Source: Leptospira biflexa serovar Patoc strain 'Patoc 1 (Paris)'
Lineage (GTDB): Bacteria > Spirochaetota > Leptospiria > Leptospirales > Leptospiraceae
Direction of reading: 5' to 3'
DNA: 64,000 nucleotides
Assembly: GCF_000017685.1 (NCBI RefSeq)
Contig: NC_010602.1
Location: 2,063,501 to 2,127,500 of the forward strand
Shown piece by piece: positions 9,824 through 19,389 of the stretch. A program made the position numbers and the translations under genes. Every line of letters starts with the position of its first letter. Position 1 is the first letter of the stretch. Below the pieces are notes generated by a model, which was given only the letters and a program-made list of their open reading frames with translations, was not told the DNA's origin and did no database searches.

Positions 9824-11355
9824 CTTTTCTTCTCCAAAAGAAAACCTTGGAAATGTGCAATTTTATGCTCAGAAGTTACCTGATATTCGTTAGGTTTTAA
9901 TTGGAAATTGATATCAAACTTTTCCTTCCAAATTTTGCTTGGGAATTCATCATTCACCAATCGATTGCCTTCCCATTGTAAAAAAAGAACACTGATTTTT
10001 TTGTCTTTCAGAATCTCTTCTAATTTTAGCCAATCTCCATTTGAATAAACAGCAACTTGTGGATATGTAATGTAAGTATCACCCATTAGATAAGATAAAG
10101 ACAAACCTCTATGAACAATTAAATCTGGTTTAACTTTTTGAATTTCAGATACCATTTCATGATACAACTTAGAAGAAGATGACCACTGTTTTGTGGCTCT
10201 TGTATCAGATTTGTAAGAAAAATAGAGAAAAGGTAAAATGACAAAAAATGATACAAGTTTTGGAGAATGTTTCAACAGAGTGAGAACTGTAGCGATTAAG
10301 ATTAAATAAACTCCACTTTCATAATATCGCATACCAAAAATATCAACACCTGCTCGGTACGGGGAAAGAATCGGAAGTAAAATGATAAAAAATAGTCCTG
10401 CGATGAAAAATGGAAAGAGCTCTTCTGATTTCTTTTTCCAAATGAGAGCCAAAGGTGAAAGAAAAAGGATCGGATAACCTTTAAAAATTCCAATCTTAAA
10501 TTCATTTCCCCACAAATCAGCAATCCATTCTACAAGATAATTCCTTTTCATATCATCAGATCCGATGTCATTGAAGGTATTCAACCCGCGCATTCCCAAA
10601 ACGTGACCATAAATCGAATGATTCCAATAGAAAAAGAGAACTTGCAGTAAAATTGCCAAACAAATATACGGTATCAATTGTTTTAGTAATTCTAACTTAT
10701 GATTGGATAAAAGATACGAAGCACTCAAAAAAAACAAAAGAGTAATCGTCGATTCAGGACGTAATTGAAAATTAAGAACAACACAGAGTGCCAATAATAA
10801 TCCAAAAAAAGCATTCGCTTTGGTTTGAAATTTCAAATAGGAATAAACGGAAACTAATAGGAAAAAATTTGTAAGCGTTAGTTCCGAATAGTCCAAAGCA
10901 GATAAAAAAATTGGAGAGAAACATTGTATTAGAATTGATGCAATTAAAATAATGGACGAACGGTTTTCAAATTCCTGAATGATCTTATCTAAAATTAAAA
11001 AATTTAGAAAAAAGAAAAATATTGGAATGTAGGTGAGACTCAGATTTGAAAACAAAAAACCAAAGATCTTTTGAATCCAAACAAATAAAACAGGATATTG
11101 GAATACACATTTCCCATTTTCTAAAAAAAATGCCCACGGGTATCCTATAGGAATCATTTCCAAAGGAAAACCTAATTTTTTTGCAGGGAAATAACAACTT
11201 TCCGGGCTGTTTCCTTCGATTACACCAATGACTTGGTAGTATTTTATTTGTGGATCACTCGAAATAAAAACAGAAGCATCATTCCACTTCAATCGAAAGA
11301 AAACCGGAACTAAAATGATTAGAAAATAAATGAAATAACGATAATAAAATTTCAC
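9820..11355 (-). CDS. GT-C-like polytopic membrane protein (paralogue 3)
   Basis: A 511-residue membrane protein related to the products of 2253-3845 and 3842-5359: an extracytoplasmic loop with ESCYFPAKKLG, an ALDYSELTLTNFF helix, a GVDIFGMRYYESG stretch before a helix, and a soluble tail beginning KPDLIVHRG. The GTG start lies two bases from the stop of the upstream glycosyltransferase gene. The function is inferred from topology and neighbourhood (periplasmic glycosyltransferase or polymerase-type enzyme); no catalytic signature was recognised. Confidence 0.8.
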   Translation of the reverse strand: MKFYYRYFIYFLIILVPVFFRLKWNDASVFISSDPQIKYYQVIGVIEGNSPESCYFPAKKLGFPLEMIPIGYPWAFFLENGKCVFQYPVLFVWIQKIFGFLFSNLSLTYIPIFFFFLNFLILDKIIQEFENRSSIILIASILIQCFSPIFLSALDYSELTLTNFFLLVSVYSYLKFQTKANAFFGLLLALCVVLNFQLRPESTITLLFFLSASYLLSNHKLELLKQLIPYICLAILLQVLFFYWNHSIYGHVLGMRGLNTFNDIGSDDMKRNYLVEWIADLWGNEFKIGIFKGYPILFLSPLALIWKKKSEELFPFFIAGLFFIILLPILSPYRAGVDIFGMRYYESGVYLILIATVLTLLKHSPKLVSFFVILPFLYFSYKSDTRATKQWSSSSKLYHEMVSEIQKVKPDLIVHRGLSLSYLMGDTYITYPQVAVYSNGDWLKLEEILKDKKISVLFLQWEGNRLVNDEFPSKIWKEKFDINFQLKPNEYQVTSEHKIAHFQGFLLEKKR

Positions 11356-11357
11356 AT

Positions 11358-12497
11358 TTAATCTCTTTTGATAATATGAGCAGTAAGAGCCTGTAAACTG
11401 AAAATCAACAATGTAAGGCTTATATTGGAAGCTACAATAAATTCACGTTCAAAATTAATAAAAACAAACCCCGATTTATACCACTGAAAAATTAACCAAA
11501 CAAGCGTTAACCCAATGATTGCAAATCCAGTGATCAATACAAAAAAAAGTCGATCCTCTTCCATTGCTAGAATATTTTGGTATAGCTTACTTACCCTTGG
11601 TTGTTTAGTTGCAATCAGGAGTCCAGTTCCCCAAAGACTTAAACCTAATATGGTCAAAAAAGAAAATAAGATCATTGAATGAATTCCGTACAAATTGAAT
11701 CCAGCGATGGATATCACACCCTGAGCGAAAAAACCGATCAATAATTGGAGCCAAAAAAACGCAAAAAAAACAAAACCAACCCTTTCAAATAAATGCGGTC
11801 CATAAAATAAAATACGGAGTAAATGTCTCATTCCATCTCTCCATGTTTTCAAATGAGGGATTCTTCCTTCTTTATCAGGAGAAAGAGAAACGGGAACATG
11901 CGCCATTTTTGCATCATGAATTAATGCTTTGATTAACAATTCTGATGCAAATTCCATACCTTTACTTTTGATTTCCCAAGAAAGATATTTTTCTTTCTTA
12001 AAACATCGAAATCCAGAATTACTATCACGAATTTTAGTTTTTTTCGCATAAAGTAAATTGATGATCCAATTGATCACTGGCGTTCCCAAATAACGATGTA
12101 AAAAAGGCATTGCTCCATTATAAATGGTGCCATCCAAACGAGACCCAATCACCATATCATAATCACCAGATACAAGTTTGTTGATCAACAATGGAGCTTC
12201 CAAAAAATCATAAGTGTCATCCGCATCTGCAAAAACTACGATTTCACCTTTTGCATTACGAATTCCAGAATCCAATGCGGCACCATATCCCCTGTCTTTT
12301 GCAGGAACAACCCTTGCTCCAAATTGCTTAGCGATACTTACAGATTTATCGGTACTTCCATTATCAGAAACGAGGATTTCAATCTCGTAGACCTTTGAAT
12401 TCTCTTTTTTAACTTGCACCAATTTCTTTAAAACGTAAGGTAACGTTAGTTCTTCATTAAGACAAGGAATGACAATCGTTACAGTAGTTTTTTTCAT
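11358..12497 (-). CDS. GT2 glycosyltransferase with C-terminal membrane domain
   Basis: A 379-residue DPM1-like family 2 glycosyltransferase. Seen: VIPCLNEELTLPYVLKKL at the start, VSDNGSTDKS near residue 45, KDRGYGAALDSGIRNA near 75, FADADDTYDF near 95 (metal-binding Asp residues), and IRDSNSGFRCF. The last 140 residues contain about four membrane helices. Enzymes of this build commonly make polyprenyl-phosphate sugars. Its ATG overlaps the upstream stop (ATGA), and an A7 run lies directly after the start codon. The sugar is unknown. Confidence 0.87.
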   Translation of the reverse strand: MKKTTVTIVIPCLNEELTLPYVLKKLVQVKKENSKVYEIEILVSDNGSTDKSVSIAKQFGARVVPAKDRGYGAALDSGIRNAKGEIVVFADADDTYDFLEAPLLINKLVSGDYDMVIGSRLDGTIYNGAMPFLHRYLGTPVINWIINLLYAKKTKIRDSNSGFRCFKKEKYLSWEIKSKGMEFASELLIKALIHDAKMAHVPVSLSPDKEGRIPHLKTWRDGMRHLLRILFYGPHLFERVGFVFFAFFWLQLLIGFFAQGVISIAGFNLYGIHSMILFSFLTILGLSLWGTGLLIATKQPRVSKLYQNILAMEEDRLFFVLITGFAIIGLTLVWLIFQWYKSGFVFINFEREFIVASNISLTLLIFSLQALTAHIIKRD

Positions 12498-14440
12498 AAT
12501 TCGCCTCGTTTATATATAGCAAAAGGATCATACATATCCAAAAAAAATTCGAAATAAGGTTTTAATTCCGGGAAATATCGATTCCCAGTTTGGAACTGAT
12601 TTAATTTTGAATAACAAATAGCTGGATAAGACTGCAGATCAAAACAATATCTTAATAGTTTTAACTTTGATTCAAAGTTTTGTTCAATTGCATAATGATA
12701 AAAAAACAGTTTATTACCAAAAAAGATATTTTCGGCAAATGACATCGGAGTGTTCACCTGTGTTTGATTTAATTCTTCTTTTTTGGAAATATAATATTCG
12801 AAATTATTCGGTGTGACCAATTTTGCGTATTTCAAAGTATAATGATCAATGTAAGCAAATCGAACCGAAACAATTGTTAAGAAAATCAAAACAAAACCAA
12901 TAATCATTTTAGGGAGTAAATTATAATTATTGCTTCTGAATATTTCTTGATTCTTTTCCGGAACTTTATATAAAACGAGAAGACTAATTAGTAAAAATAA
13001 ATTGGATATCTCGAGACTGTTAAAATCATAAAATTCATGAATCAACCAAACAAAAAAAATTAGAGTGAGCATTAAATTATTTTTTAATGCCTTTTTAAGG
13101 CTCGTTCCTTTTCTCAGAAAACTAAAACAAAGAATCGATAAAAAAGTAATACTCCCCACAATCCCAAATGATCCGAAAAATTGAATATATAAGTTGTGTG
13201 CCAATGGAAAACTTGCAAAATTATATATGTAATCTTTAATATAGTATAAAGAGCCCGAATCAAAACCAGATGTTATCACAAAAGGGATTTTGTTTTCTGG
13301 ATACATTCCAAAACCGAAAAGGGGGTTTGACTGAATCGTAGCTAAAATATAATATTTCCAAATCGAGAATCGAACAGAAGTGGAACCAAGGCTTAGTATC
13401 GATTTTTCTGAATAAAATAAAAAATACGCACCGATTCCCAAAACCAGAAAGACTATCAAATAGGAAACTAGCCGTTTATTTTTAGGCTTTTGGATTAAAA
13501 AAATCACCAAAAGTAAAAATAAGAGAAAAGATCCAATTGAATTTCGAGATACCGTAATTCCGAACCAGATTAAAGAAGCTAATAAAACGAGAACGTAAAA
13601 TCCTCGCTCCAATCGACTCTGATTCGTTTCAAACCAGAGCATCATTGAAATCATGATCATTAAAAGTGAATTAGAAGCAAGTAAACTTACAGGAATTAAA
13701 TAAATTTCCTCATGATATGAAGTAACTTGGAAATTCGGATCTTTAAAAATCCCAAAATAGATAGAAAGAGAATTTAGTAGAAAAAATAGGAGTATTGCTT
13801 TCAAAAGATAAATCACTTGCGATCTATCCCATTTTTTAATGACACAATAAAATAAAAATGCCTCTAAAAGTAATACAGCTCTTTGTAAAGCAAAGTCATC
13901 CCACCAATCTCTTACTATGATCGCAAAAATTACGAGAATCGATAAAAGAAAAATTGTTTTTGAATTCTTTAGATCCAAATTTTTTGGATCTCTCATCGTT
14001 AAAAAAAGTGCAATAGCGATCGGAATCGAGGGATATGCCATAAAATCCACAAAGGAAATGACAGGCACAACAGCCAAAAAGGGTGCAAGAATCAAAAAAG
14101 TTTCTGTTGATACGAAATGAAAAGAAAAAAGTAAAAACAGAATCCAGGTCAGCGCAATTATTTTGATTCCAAGTTTTTGAGGAAAAAGTTGGATGGGATC
14201 ATACTCTGCGATCTTAAGAAAAACAAAACTAAGTAATAAAACAGTGAGGAATAAGGTCCAAAATGGAAAGGGATTCTCTTTGAATGATTTCCATCGAATT
14301 GCCGTGTATAAAATAAATGAAAAAATGCTAATTCCAAGGATATCAATCCGGAAATTTTTTTGATTCGTATAAGATTGGAATAAAAAAGAAATTCCAAACA
14401 ATAGAAACGCATCAATTAAAAAAGGGAAAAACCTTTTCAT
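12494..14440 (-). CDS. O-antigen polymerase/ligase family protein (Wzy/WaaL-like)
   Basis: A large polytopic protein (648 residues from this start) of the Wzy_C/WaaL superfamily, which polymerises O-units or ligates polysaccharide to lipid A-core in the periplasm. Seen: many membrane helices; a conserved loop with TSVRFSIWKYYILAT, NPLFGFGMYPENK and FPLAHNLYIQFFGSFG, the Arg/AHN/GxxG pattern of this family; and a soluble tail of about 120 residues. An upstream in-frame ATG at 14560 would overlap the preceding gene by more than 100 bases, so ATG 14440, four bases after that gene's stop, is preferred. Whether it is polymerase or ligase cannot be decided; with Wzm/Wzt export in the same locus, ligase is the simpler reading. 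Confidence 0.83.
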   Translation of the reverse strand: MKRFFPFLIDAFLLFGISFLFQSYTNQKNFRIDILGISIFSFILYTAIRWKSFKENPFPFWTLFLTVLLLSFVFLKIAEYDPIQLFPQKLGIKIIALTWILFLLFSFHFVSTETFLILAPFLAVVPVISFVDFMAYPSIPIAIALFLTMRDPKNLDLKNSKTIFLLSILVIFAIIVRDWWDDFALQRAVLLLEAFLFYCVIKKWDRSQVIYLLKAILLFFLLNSLSIYFGIFKDPNFQVTSYHEEIYLIPVSLLASNSLLMIMISMMLWFETNQSRLERGFYVLVLLASLIWFGITVSRNSIGSFLLFLLLVIFLIQKPKNKRLVSYLIVFLVLGIGAYFLFYSEKSILSLGSTSVRFSIWKYYILATIQSNPLFGFGMYPENKIPFVITSGFDSGSLYYIKDYIYNFASFPLAHNLYIQFFGSFGIVGSITFLSILCFSFLRKGTSLKKALKNNLMLTLIFFVWLIHEFYDFNSLEISNLFLLISLLVLYKVPEKNQEIFRSNNYNLLPKMIIGFVLIFLTIVSVRFAYIDHYTLKYAKLVTPNNFEYYISKKEELNQTQVNTPMSFAENIFFGNKLFFYHYAIEQNFESKLKLLRYCFDLQSYPAICYSKLNQFQTGNRYFPELKPYFEFFLDMYDPFAIYKRGEL

Positions 14441-14444
14441 TGGT

Positions 14445-15239
14445 TTATAACCAATTGGCTGTCTTCGGAATGTACTTTTCTGGAAGAGTTTTTTTGAAAA
14501 AATCTCTCTTATTTGCAAAGATGTTGAAATGGATAATATGCCGAATTGCTGCAATCCCATCCTTCCAAGTTATTTTTTTTCCTTCTAAATAATTTCTCGG
14601 ATAGTAAGAAATAGGAAATTCTTGTACACGAATCTTGAGCCTTGCCACTTTAGCTGTGATTTCAGGTTCGAATCCAAATCGTTTCGATTCTAAAATTATA
14701 TTTTTAAGAATATCGGCACGGAAAACTTTATAACATGTTTCCATATCTGTTAAGTATAGACCACTTAAAAAATTAGATAGTATGGTTAGAATCCGATTGA
14801 TTAGATAATGAAAGGTTCGATGCACTTGTCTTCCATCTTTCTTAAATCGGGACCCGAATACTACATCCGCTTTTTCCTTCGCAATGGGTTCAATGAGCAC
14901 TGGAATTTCTTCCATGTCATATTCGAAATCAGCATCCTGAATGATGAGAATGTCACCGGTGGCCTCGTCAATCCCACGGTGCAGGGCAGCGCCCTTACCT
15001 TGGTTCTTTTCCTGTGCCAGGATTTTGAATTCAGATCGAAATTTGAAATTCTGAAGGATTATAAGAGATTGGTCTCTCGAAGCATCATCGATAAAAACCA
15101 GTTCTTTGGAGGTGGGTAATGTTAGAGAATCAATCTTTTGAAGAAACTCCTCCAAATGAGCTGATTCGTTGTAAACAGGAATGATGAGAGAGGTTTTGAC
15201 TGTTTTTTTTGAACTACCGAGATTCCGTCTGGCGACCAT
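14445..15239 (-). CDS. GT2 glycosyltransferase (DPM1-like, no membrane helix)
   Basis: A 264-residue soluble family 2 glycosyltransferase related to dolichol-phosphate mannosyltransferase. Seen: [42 protein letters not shown], and QDADFEYD carrying the metal-binding Asp residues. It probably makes a polyprenyl-phosphate sugar for the GT-C enzymes downstream. Two A8 tracts lie in the gene, one in codons 11-13 and one near codon 220 (T8 at 15203-15210 and 14573-14580 on the plus strand). The ATG start is not preceded by a strong ribosome site. The 70-base gap upstream separates it from 15310-16074. Confidence 0.87.
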   Translation of the reverse strand: MVARRNLGSSKKTVKTSLIIPVYNESAHLEEFLQKIDSLTLPTSKELVFIDDASRDQSLIILQNFKFRSEFKILAQEKNQGKGAALHRGIDEATGDILIIQDADFEYDMEEIPVLIEPIAKEKADVVFGSRFKKDGRQVHRTFHYLINRILTILSNFLSGLYLTDMETCYKVFRADILKNIILESKRFGFEPEITAKVARLKIRVQEFPISYYPRNYLEGKKITWKDGIAAIRHIIHFNIFANKRDFFKKTLPEKYIPKTANWL

Positions 15240-15309
15240 AACTAATATCTAAGAATACTAGATTGGAAAGGAAGTCAAGCGCCAATTCGTTCAGAATCGT
15301 GAGTCCACA

Positions 15310-16074
15310 TTACGATTTGATACGATATTTGCGAAGTCCTAATAGTCCGTGGATGATCGTAAGTAACAATGCGTAAAAAATATTAAGGTTCTCACGATTT
15401 CGCAACATTTTGAAATGTGCAATCATCACTTTTTTCTTGTTAGATGTTGCGGCACCCCTTCTCACTCTATATCGAGCAAGAATTTCAGAATTGGCAAAGG
15501 CGACTCGACCATCGCGTAATATATCCAACCAAAGTGCATAGTCATCTCGCAGGCTTTTGAGAGACGGATCAAAGTATTTTTTTCCCACTGTGGGAATATG
15601 GTAAATTGCTGTCAGCAAACCAACCCGATTATAATGTAATAAATTTCTATATGAAAATGACTTTTGTTCAACTAAAAATGGTTCGCAGAACTCAAATCCA
15701 TTTTCGTCAATAATTCGATAGGATGAGAAAGAGAAAGAAGATTTGTTCTCCTCCATAAATGGGATCATTTTATCTAAAAAATTAGATTCCCATAAATCAT
15801 CTGCATCCAAAAAAGCAATGTATTCGCCACTTGCAAGTTCAATCCCTTGATTCCGTGTATCTGCAGAGCCAGAATTTTTTTCTTTGGGAATCACACGGAT
15901 TCTTTTGTCTTTCTTTGCAATGTTTTTTGCCACATCTAAAGTATGATCCTTAGAACAGTCATCAATGATCAATAGTTCCCAATCTTTGTACGACTGGCTT
16001 AATAACGAATTTACAGATTCTTCCAAATAAGAGGCTGCATTGTACGCAGGCATGATGACTGACACTTTAGGCAT
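15310..16074 (-). CDS. GT2 glycosyltransferase (EpsE/WcaA type)
   Basis: A cytoplasmic family 2 glycosyltransferase of 254 residues that adds one sugar to the growing polysaccharide. Seen: VIMPAYNAASYLEESV at the N-terminus, LIIDDCSKDHT near residue 36, EKNSGSADTRNQGI near 66, and FLDADDLWE near 92 (DxD metal site). The C-terminus is slightly hydrophobic but has no clear membrane anchor. It lies directly downstream of glf, so a role as galactofuranosyltransferase is possible, but specificity cannot be read from sequence. Confidence 0.86.
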   Translation of the reverse strand: MPKVSVIMPAYNAASYLEESVNSLLSQSYKDWELLIIDDCSKDHTLDVAKNIAKKDKRIRVIPKEKNSGSADTRNQGIELASGEYIAFLDADDLWESNFLDKMIPFMEENKSSFSFSSYRIIDENGFEFCEPFLVEQKSFSYRNLLHYNRVGLLTAIYHIPTVGKKYFDPSLKSLRDDYALWLDILRDGRVAFANSEILARYRVRRGAATSNKKKVMIAHFKMLRNRENLNIFYALLLTIIHGLLGLRKYRIKS

Positions 16075-16128
16075 GATGAATGATTCCTAATCCAGATTTG
16101 AATCAGTCGACAAAAAGAAAAGTCTGAT

Positions 16129-17253
16129 TTAAGACTGACCCTCTTTTGCTAAAAATTTTTCGGCTGAATCGAGAGCTTCTTCGATAATATGATGCATGTC
16201 TAAATAACGATAAGTTGCAAGTCGTCCAAGGAAAGTGACATTGGTCAATTTTTGAACTTCTGACTCATATTGTTTCAATATTTCCATATCTTCTTCCAAA
16301 CGTTTTGGATAGTAAGGAATATCTTCTGCATCCGTTTCCTTACTATACTCCTCAAAGTAAATTGTTGCTTTATGATCTTCCCAAGGGGTAAAATGTTTAT
16401 GCTCGTGCACTCTTGTATAGGGAACTTCTTCCTCCGCATAATTGATGACAGCGTTTCCTTGGAAATCTCCATCTGCTCTGTACTCTTTGAAATATACAGT
16501 CCGATAACCTAACCGTCCGAAACGAAATGAAAAGTAGGCGTCAATCGGTCCTGTATAAAAAATGTGATGATACTCGGAATTTTTATCTTTTTCTCCCGAA
16601 AAGTGATTCCCTAATTTTACCTGTACATTCGCGTGCTCTAACATCTTTTGGATGATTGCAGTGTAACCTTCTTTCGGAATTCCCTGGAATACATCATTAT
16701 AATAATTGTCGTCATAATTAAATCGAACAGGCAAACGTTTCAATATGGAAGCGGGCAAATTCCGAGGTTCAGTCCCCCACTGTTTCTTCGTATATCCATA
16801 AAAGAAGGCTTTGTATAACTTTTCTCCTACAAACTTTTTTGCTTGTTCTTCGAATGTTTTGGGATCAGTAATGGATACATCACCTTGAGATTCGATCCAC
16901 TTTTTAGCTTCTGCAGGTCCGAATGATTTTCCATAAAATTGATTGATTGTATGTAAGTTAATCGGCAAGGAATATACTTCGCCTTTATAAATCGATTTGA
17001 CGCGATTCACAAATGGTCGAAATGAACCAAATGAGTTTACGTAGTTCCAAACTTTTTCATTGCTTGTATGAAATATATGCGGTCCGTACTTATGTACCAT
17101 CACATTCGTTACCGAATCACGTTCAGTAAAACAATTACCACCAATGTGATTTCTTTCATCCACAACTTCGATTTGATATTTTCCTGTTTTTGCGAGTGTA
17201 TTTGCTACGACAGCACCAGAAAAACCTGCTCCGACTATTAATACTTTTTTCAT
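16129..17253 (-). CDS. glf: UDP-galactopyranose mutase
   Basis: Flavoenzyme interconverting UDP-galactopyranose and UDP-galactofuranose, giving the Galf donor for surface polysaccharide. Seen: the FAD-binding VLIVGAGFSGAVVA at the start, an IGGNC motif near residue 42, KYGPHIFHT near 55, a YTKKQWGTEPRNLPAS segment near 155 and RFNYDDNYYND near 178, plus the C-terminal GRLATYRYLDMH. The 374-residue length is normal for the bacterial enzyme. Its ATG overlaps the upstream gene's stop (ATGA). This is one of the most certain functional calls in the locus and implies galactofuranose in the O-antigen (inference). Confidence 0.97.
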   Translation of the reverse strand: MKKVLIVGAGFSGAVVANTLAKTGKYQIEVVDERNHIGGNCFTERDSVTNVMVHKYGPHIFHTSNEKVWNYVNSFGSFRPFVNRVKSIYKGEVYSLPINLHTINQFYGKSFGPAEAKKWIESQGDVSITDPKTFEEQAKKFVGEKLYKAFFYGYTKKQWGTEPRNLPASILKRLPVRFNYDDNYYNDVFQGIPKEGYTAIIQKMLEHANVQVKLGNHFSGEKDKNSEYHHIFYTGPIDAYFSFRFGRLGYRTVYFKEYRADGDFQGNAVINYAEEEVPYTRVHEHKHFTPWEDHKATIYFEEYSKETDAEDIPYYPKRLEEDMEILKQYESEVQKLTNVTFLGRLATYRYLDMHHIIEEALDSAEKFLAKEGQS

Positions 17254-18179
17254 AAAACCCGTTTTGGTAATAAACTTAGAATCAAAAACACAATCCTTTT
17301 GAACATTTTGATTCCAATCGATTTATAATAATAAAATATCTTCATCAGACCAGAGGTAGATTCATAACTTACTTTTTTTCCTAAAAAAAGTATTATCATC
17401 TTCCATTGAGAATCTGAAAGTTTCATAGAAATTAATTTTTCTAAAAACGTTTCTCTTGGTAATTTCCCTTCATGGAAAACTAATCTAGCTTCACGTGCAA
17501 ATTCCAAATCAGAATGTAGAAAATGAGCCATGATGGACTCTAATTCAGAGACTCCTTTTCCAACATTTTTAGTAGACAAGCCACCTAAGGAGTAATGCAC
17601 AATTGAATCTTGGATTTTTTTCCCAATGTAACCTTTCTGAATCACGCGAAACATAAAATCTACATCAGCAGAATATCTATAATCCGTGTTAAATCCTTTT
17701 AACTTGGTATAAATTTCTTTTTTACACAAATACGCTTGGTGATTGGAAGGATTCCCAATCAAAAAATCAAAATCTGTAAGGGTTTTTGGTTTCCAACGCT
17801 TCAATCCAAAAAACATTTTGGCCTCGCCACATACATAATCTACTTTTGAATCCAATGTGGATAAAACTAATTTTTCAAGTGCAAGTGGGTGTAAAAAATA
17901 ATCATCGGCATTTAAAAACAAAATCCATTTTCCATTGGCTAACGGCAAAGCTCGATTCATGGCATCGTATACGCCCGTATCCTTTCCTGAAAAGAACCGA
18001 ATTTGATCTCCGAAAGTTTTAATTTTATCGACTGTGTGGTCAGAACTCAAACCATCCCATACCAATACTTCAAAGTTAACATTTTTTTGGATTAAGGCGG
18101 AACGGATCGTTCGAACAATTGTGTCTTCAGCATTGCGAACAACTGTTATGATGGATACTAAAGGTTTCTTATTTTGCAT
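17250..18179 (-). CDS. GT2 glycosyltransferase (colanic-acid WcaE-like)
   Basis: A 309-residue family 2 glycosyltransferase. Seen: VSIITVVRNAEDTIVRTI, VWDGLSSDHT, the GVYDAMNRALPLANGKW block that is typical of WcaE-like enzymes, and FLNADDYF with the metal-binding Asp residues. A short hydrophobic stretch closes the C-terminus (about residues 285-305). It overlaps the upstream GT4 gene by 11 bases and glf by four, so it is part of the same transcription unit. Sugar and linkage are unknown. Confidence 0.87.
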   Translation of the reverse strand: MQNKKPLVSIITVVRNAEDTIVRTIRSALIQKNVNFEVLVWDGLSSDHTVDKIKTFGDQIRFFSGKDTGVYDAMNRALPLANGKWILFLNADDYFLHPLALEKLVLSTLDSKVDYVCGEAKMFFGLKRWKPKTLTDFDFLIGNPSNHQAYLCKKEIYTKLKGFNTDYRYSADVDFMFRVIQKGYIGKKIQDSIVHYSLGGLSTKNVGKGVSELESIMAHFLHSDLEFAREARLVFHEGKLPRETFLEKLISMKLSDSQWKMIILFLGKKVSYESTSGLMKIFYYYKSIGIKMFKRIVFLILSLLPKRVL

Positions 18180-19389
18180 TTGATTGTGTTAAGGATTCAT
18201 ACAACTGTATATGTTCATCGGCACATTGATCCCAGGAAAAATGCTTCACTCGATTGAACCCATTTTCGATCAGTTTCTCTTTAACTTGATTTTCACTCAA
18301 TATTTCTATAATTTTGTTTTTTAAATCCATTGGATCCTTTGGATCAAAATAAATAGCAGCTTCACAAGCCACCTCTCGAAAGACATCAATGTGACTACAT
18401 AGAACAGGGCAACCTACAGACATAGACTCAAGTAAAGGAATTCCAAATCCTTCATAAAGCGAAGGGTAAATAAAAATGGAAGCATTTCGATAGTAAGAAG
18501 CTAGTTGGGAATCGGAAAGAATCGGTTTCCAGTGAACATAACTAGAAAGACCAAGTCGATCAATCAATTTCCGTTCCCAATATGAAAAGTTTCCTCCACC
18601 CACACATAACAAATTTACCTGTCTAGGATTCTCTTCTTGCAACAAAGAAAATGCATTGAGTAATACTGAGAAATTTTTGTAATCGGATCGATTGCCAACA
18701 AACAATAAATAATCTTTGAATGGCAAATTAGATTCTACAACCTTTTCCGTAGATAAATCACCGGCTAAATAGATAACCGATACTTTATTCATTGAAATTG
18801 ATGGATACAAACGCAAAAGGTCTGCCTTTGTAGTATTAGAAATACAGATGATATGATCCGCAAGCTCACACAAAGATTTTCTGTTCTTTAATATAAAATT
18901 CGACCTTCCATAATATTCAGGAAACAATTCATGGACACAGTCATACACTGTCAGAACCATTTTTGTTTTGCTATTTCTTACGGAATCTTCAAAATAAAAT
19001 TGAAAATACGTTGGATGGAATACTGTAAATTCGTTACTTAAGAGCTCATGACAAACTCTTTCATTCAATTGATCAATTTGTTTACGTAAACTGAATTTAT
19101 AAATGCCTCGCTCTCGTTTTAATAGAAATTCAGGCATAGGATATCCAAAAAAAGTATATAATTTTTGGATGACTAGAAAAACGCTATAGAGGGTGAAGAA
19201 ACCAGGAAGATTGATTTGTCTATCTGTCGAATGATCGATTAAAATCCCTTTTGAATATTCTTCAATTCCTACAGATGTTTGCAATTCTATATTTTTTTCC
19301 TTTAATCGACGAACTACTTCGATAAAAATTTTGGAAATACCACCGAATTTGTTTTGAAAAAAAATTTGATGGTCAATGATTATTTTCAT
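18169..19389 (-). CDS. GT4 family glycosyltransferase
   Basis: A 406-residue retaining GT-B glycosyltransferase (group 1). Seen: an N-terminal IIIDHQIFFQNKFGGISKIF, a central LLFVGNRSDYKNF where the donor-binding domain begins, and IFIYPSLYEGFGIPLLESM with the two Glu residues of the EX7E motif, followed by GCPVLCS. It is clearly paralogous to the product of 27545-28756, which shares the KxGGIS N-terminus and GFGIPLLESMS. It overlaps both neighbours by 11 and 17 bases. Confidence 0.9.
   Translation of the reverse strand: MKIIIDHQIFFQNKFGGISKIFIEVVRRLKEKNIELQTSVGIEEYSKGILIDHSTDRQINLPGFFTLYSVFLVIQKLYTFFGYPMPEFLLKRERGIYKFSLRKQIDQLNERVCHELLSNEFTVFHPTYFQFYFEDSVRNSKTKMVLTVYDCVHELFPEYYGRSNFILKNRKSLCELADHIICISNTTKADLLRLYPSISMNKVSVIYLAGDLSTEKVVESNLPFKDYLLFVGNRSDYKNFSVLLNAFSLLQEENPRQVNLLCVGGGNFSYWERKLIDRLGLSSYVHWKPILSDSQLASYYRNASIFIYPSLYEGFGIPLLESMSVGCPVLCSHIDVFREVACEAAIYFDPKDPMDLKNKIIEILSENQVKEKLIENGFNRVKHFSWDQCADEHIQLYESLTQSNAK

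Noticed and set aside
14441..14560. N-terminal extension of the Wzy/WaaL-like gene from ATG 14560
   Set aside because: It would overlap the upstream glycosyltransferase by more than 100 bases, and the added residues are not signal-like.
14573..15210. A8 tracts in the 14445-15239 gene as phase-variation sites
   Set aside because: A8/T8 runs recur throughout the window (for example 20101-20108, 37556-37563, 56701-56708, 59681 onward), so they are not unusual enough at this base composition; only the A9 runs were listed.
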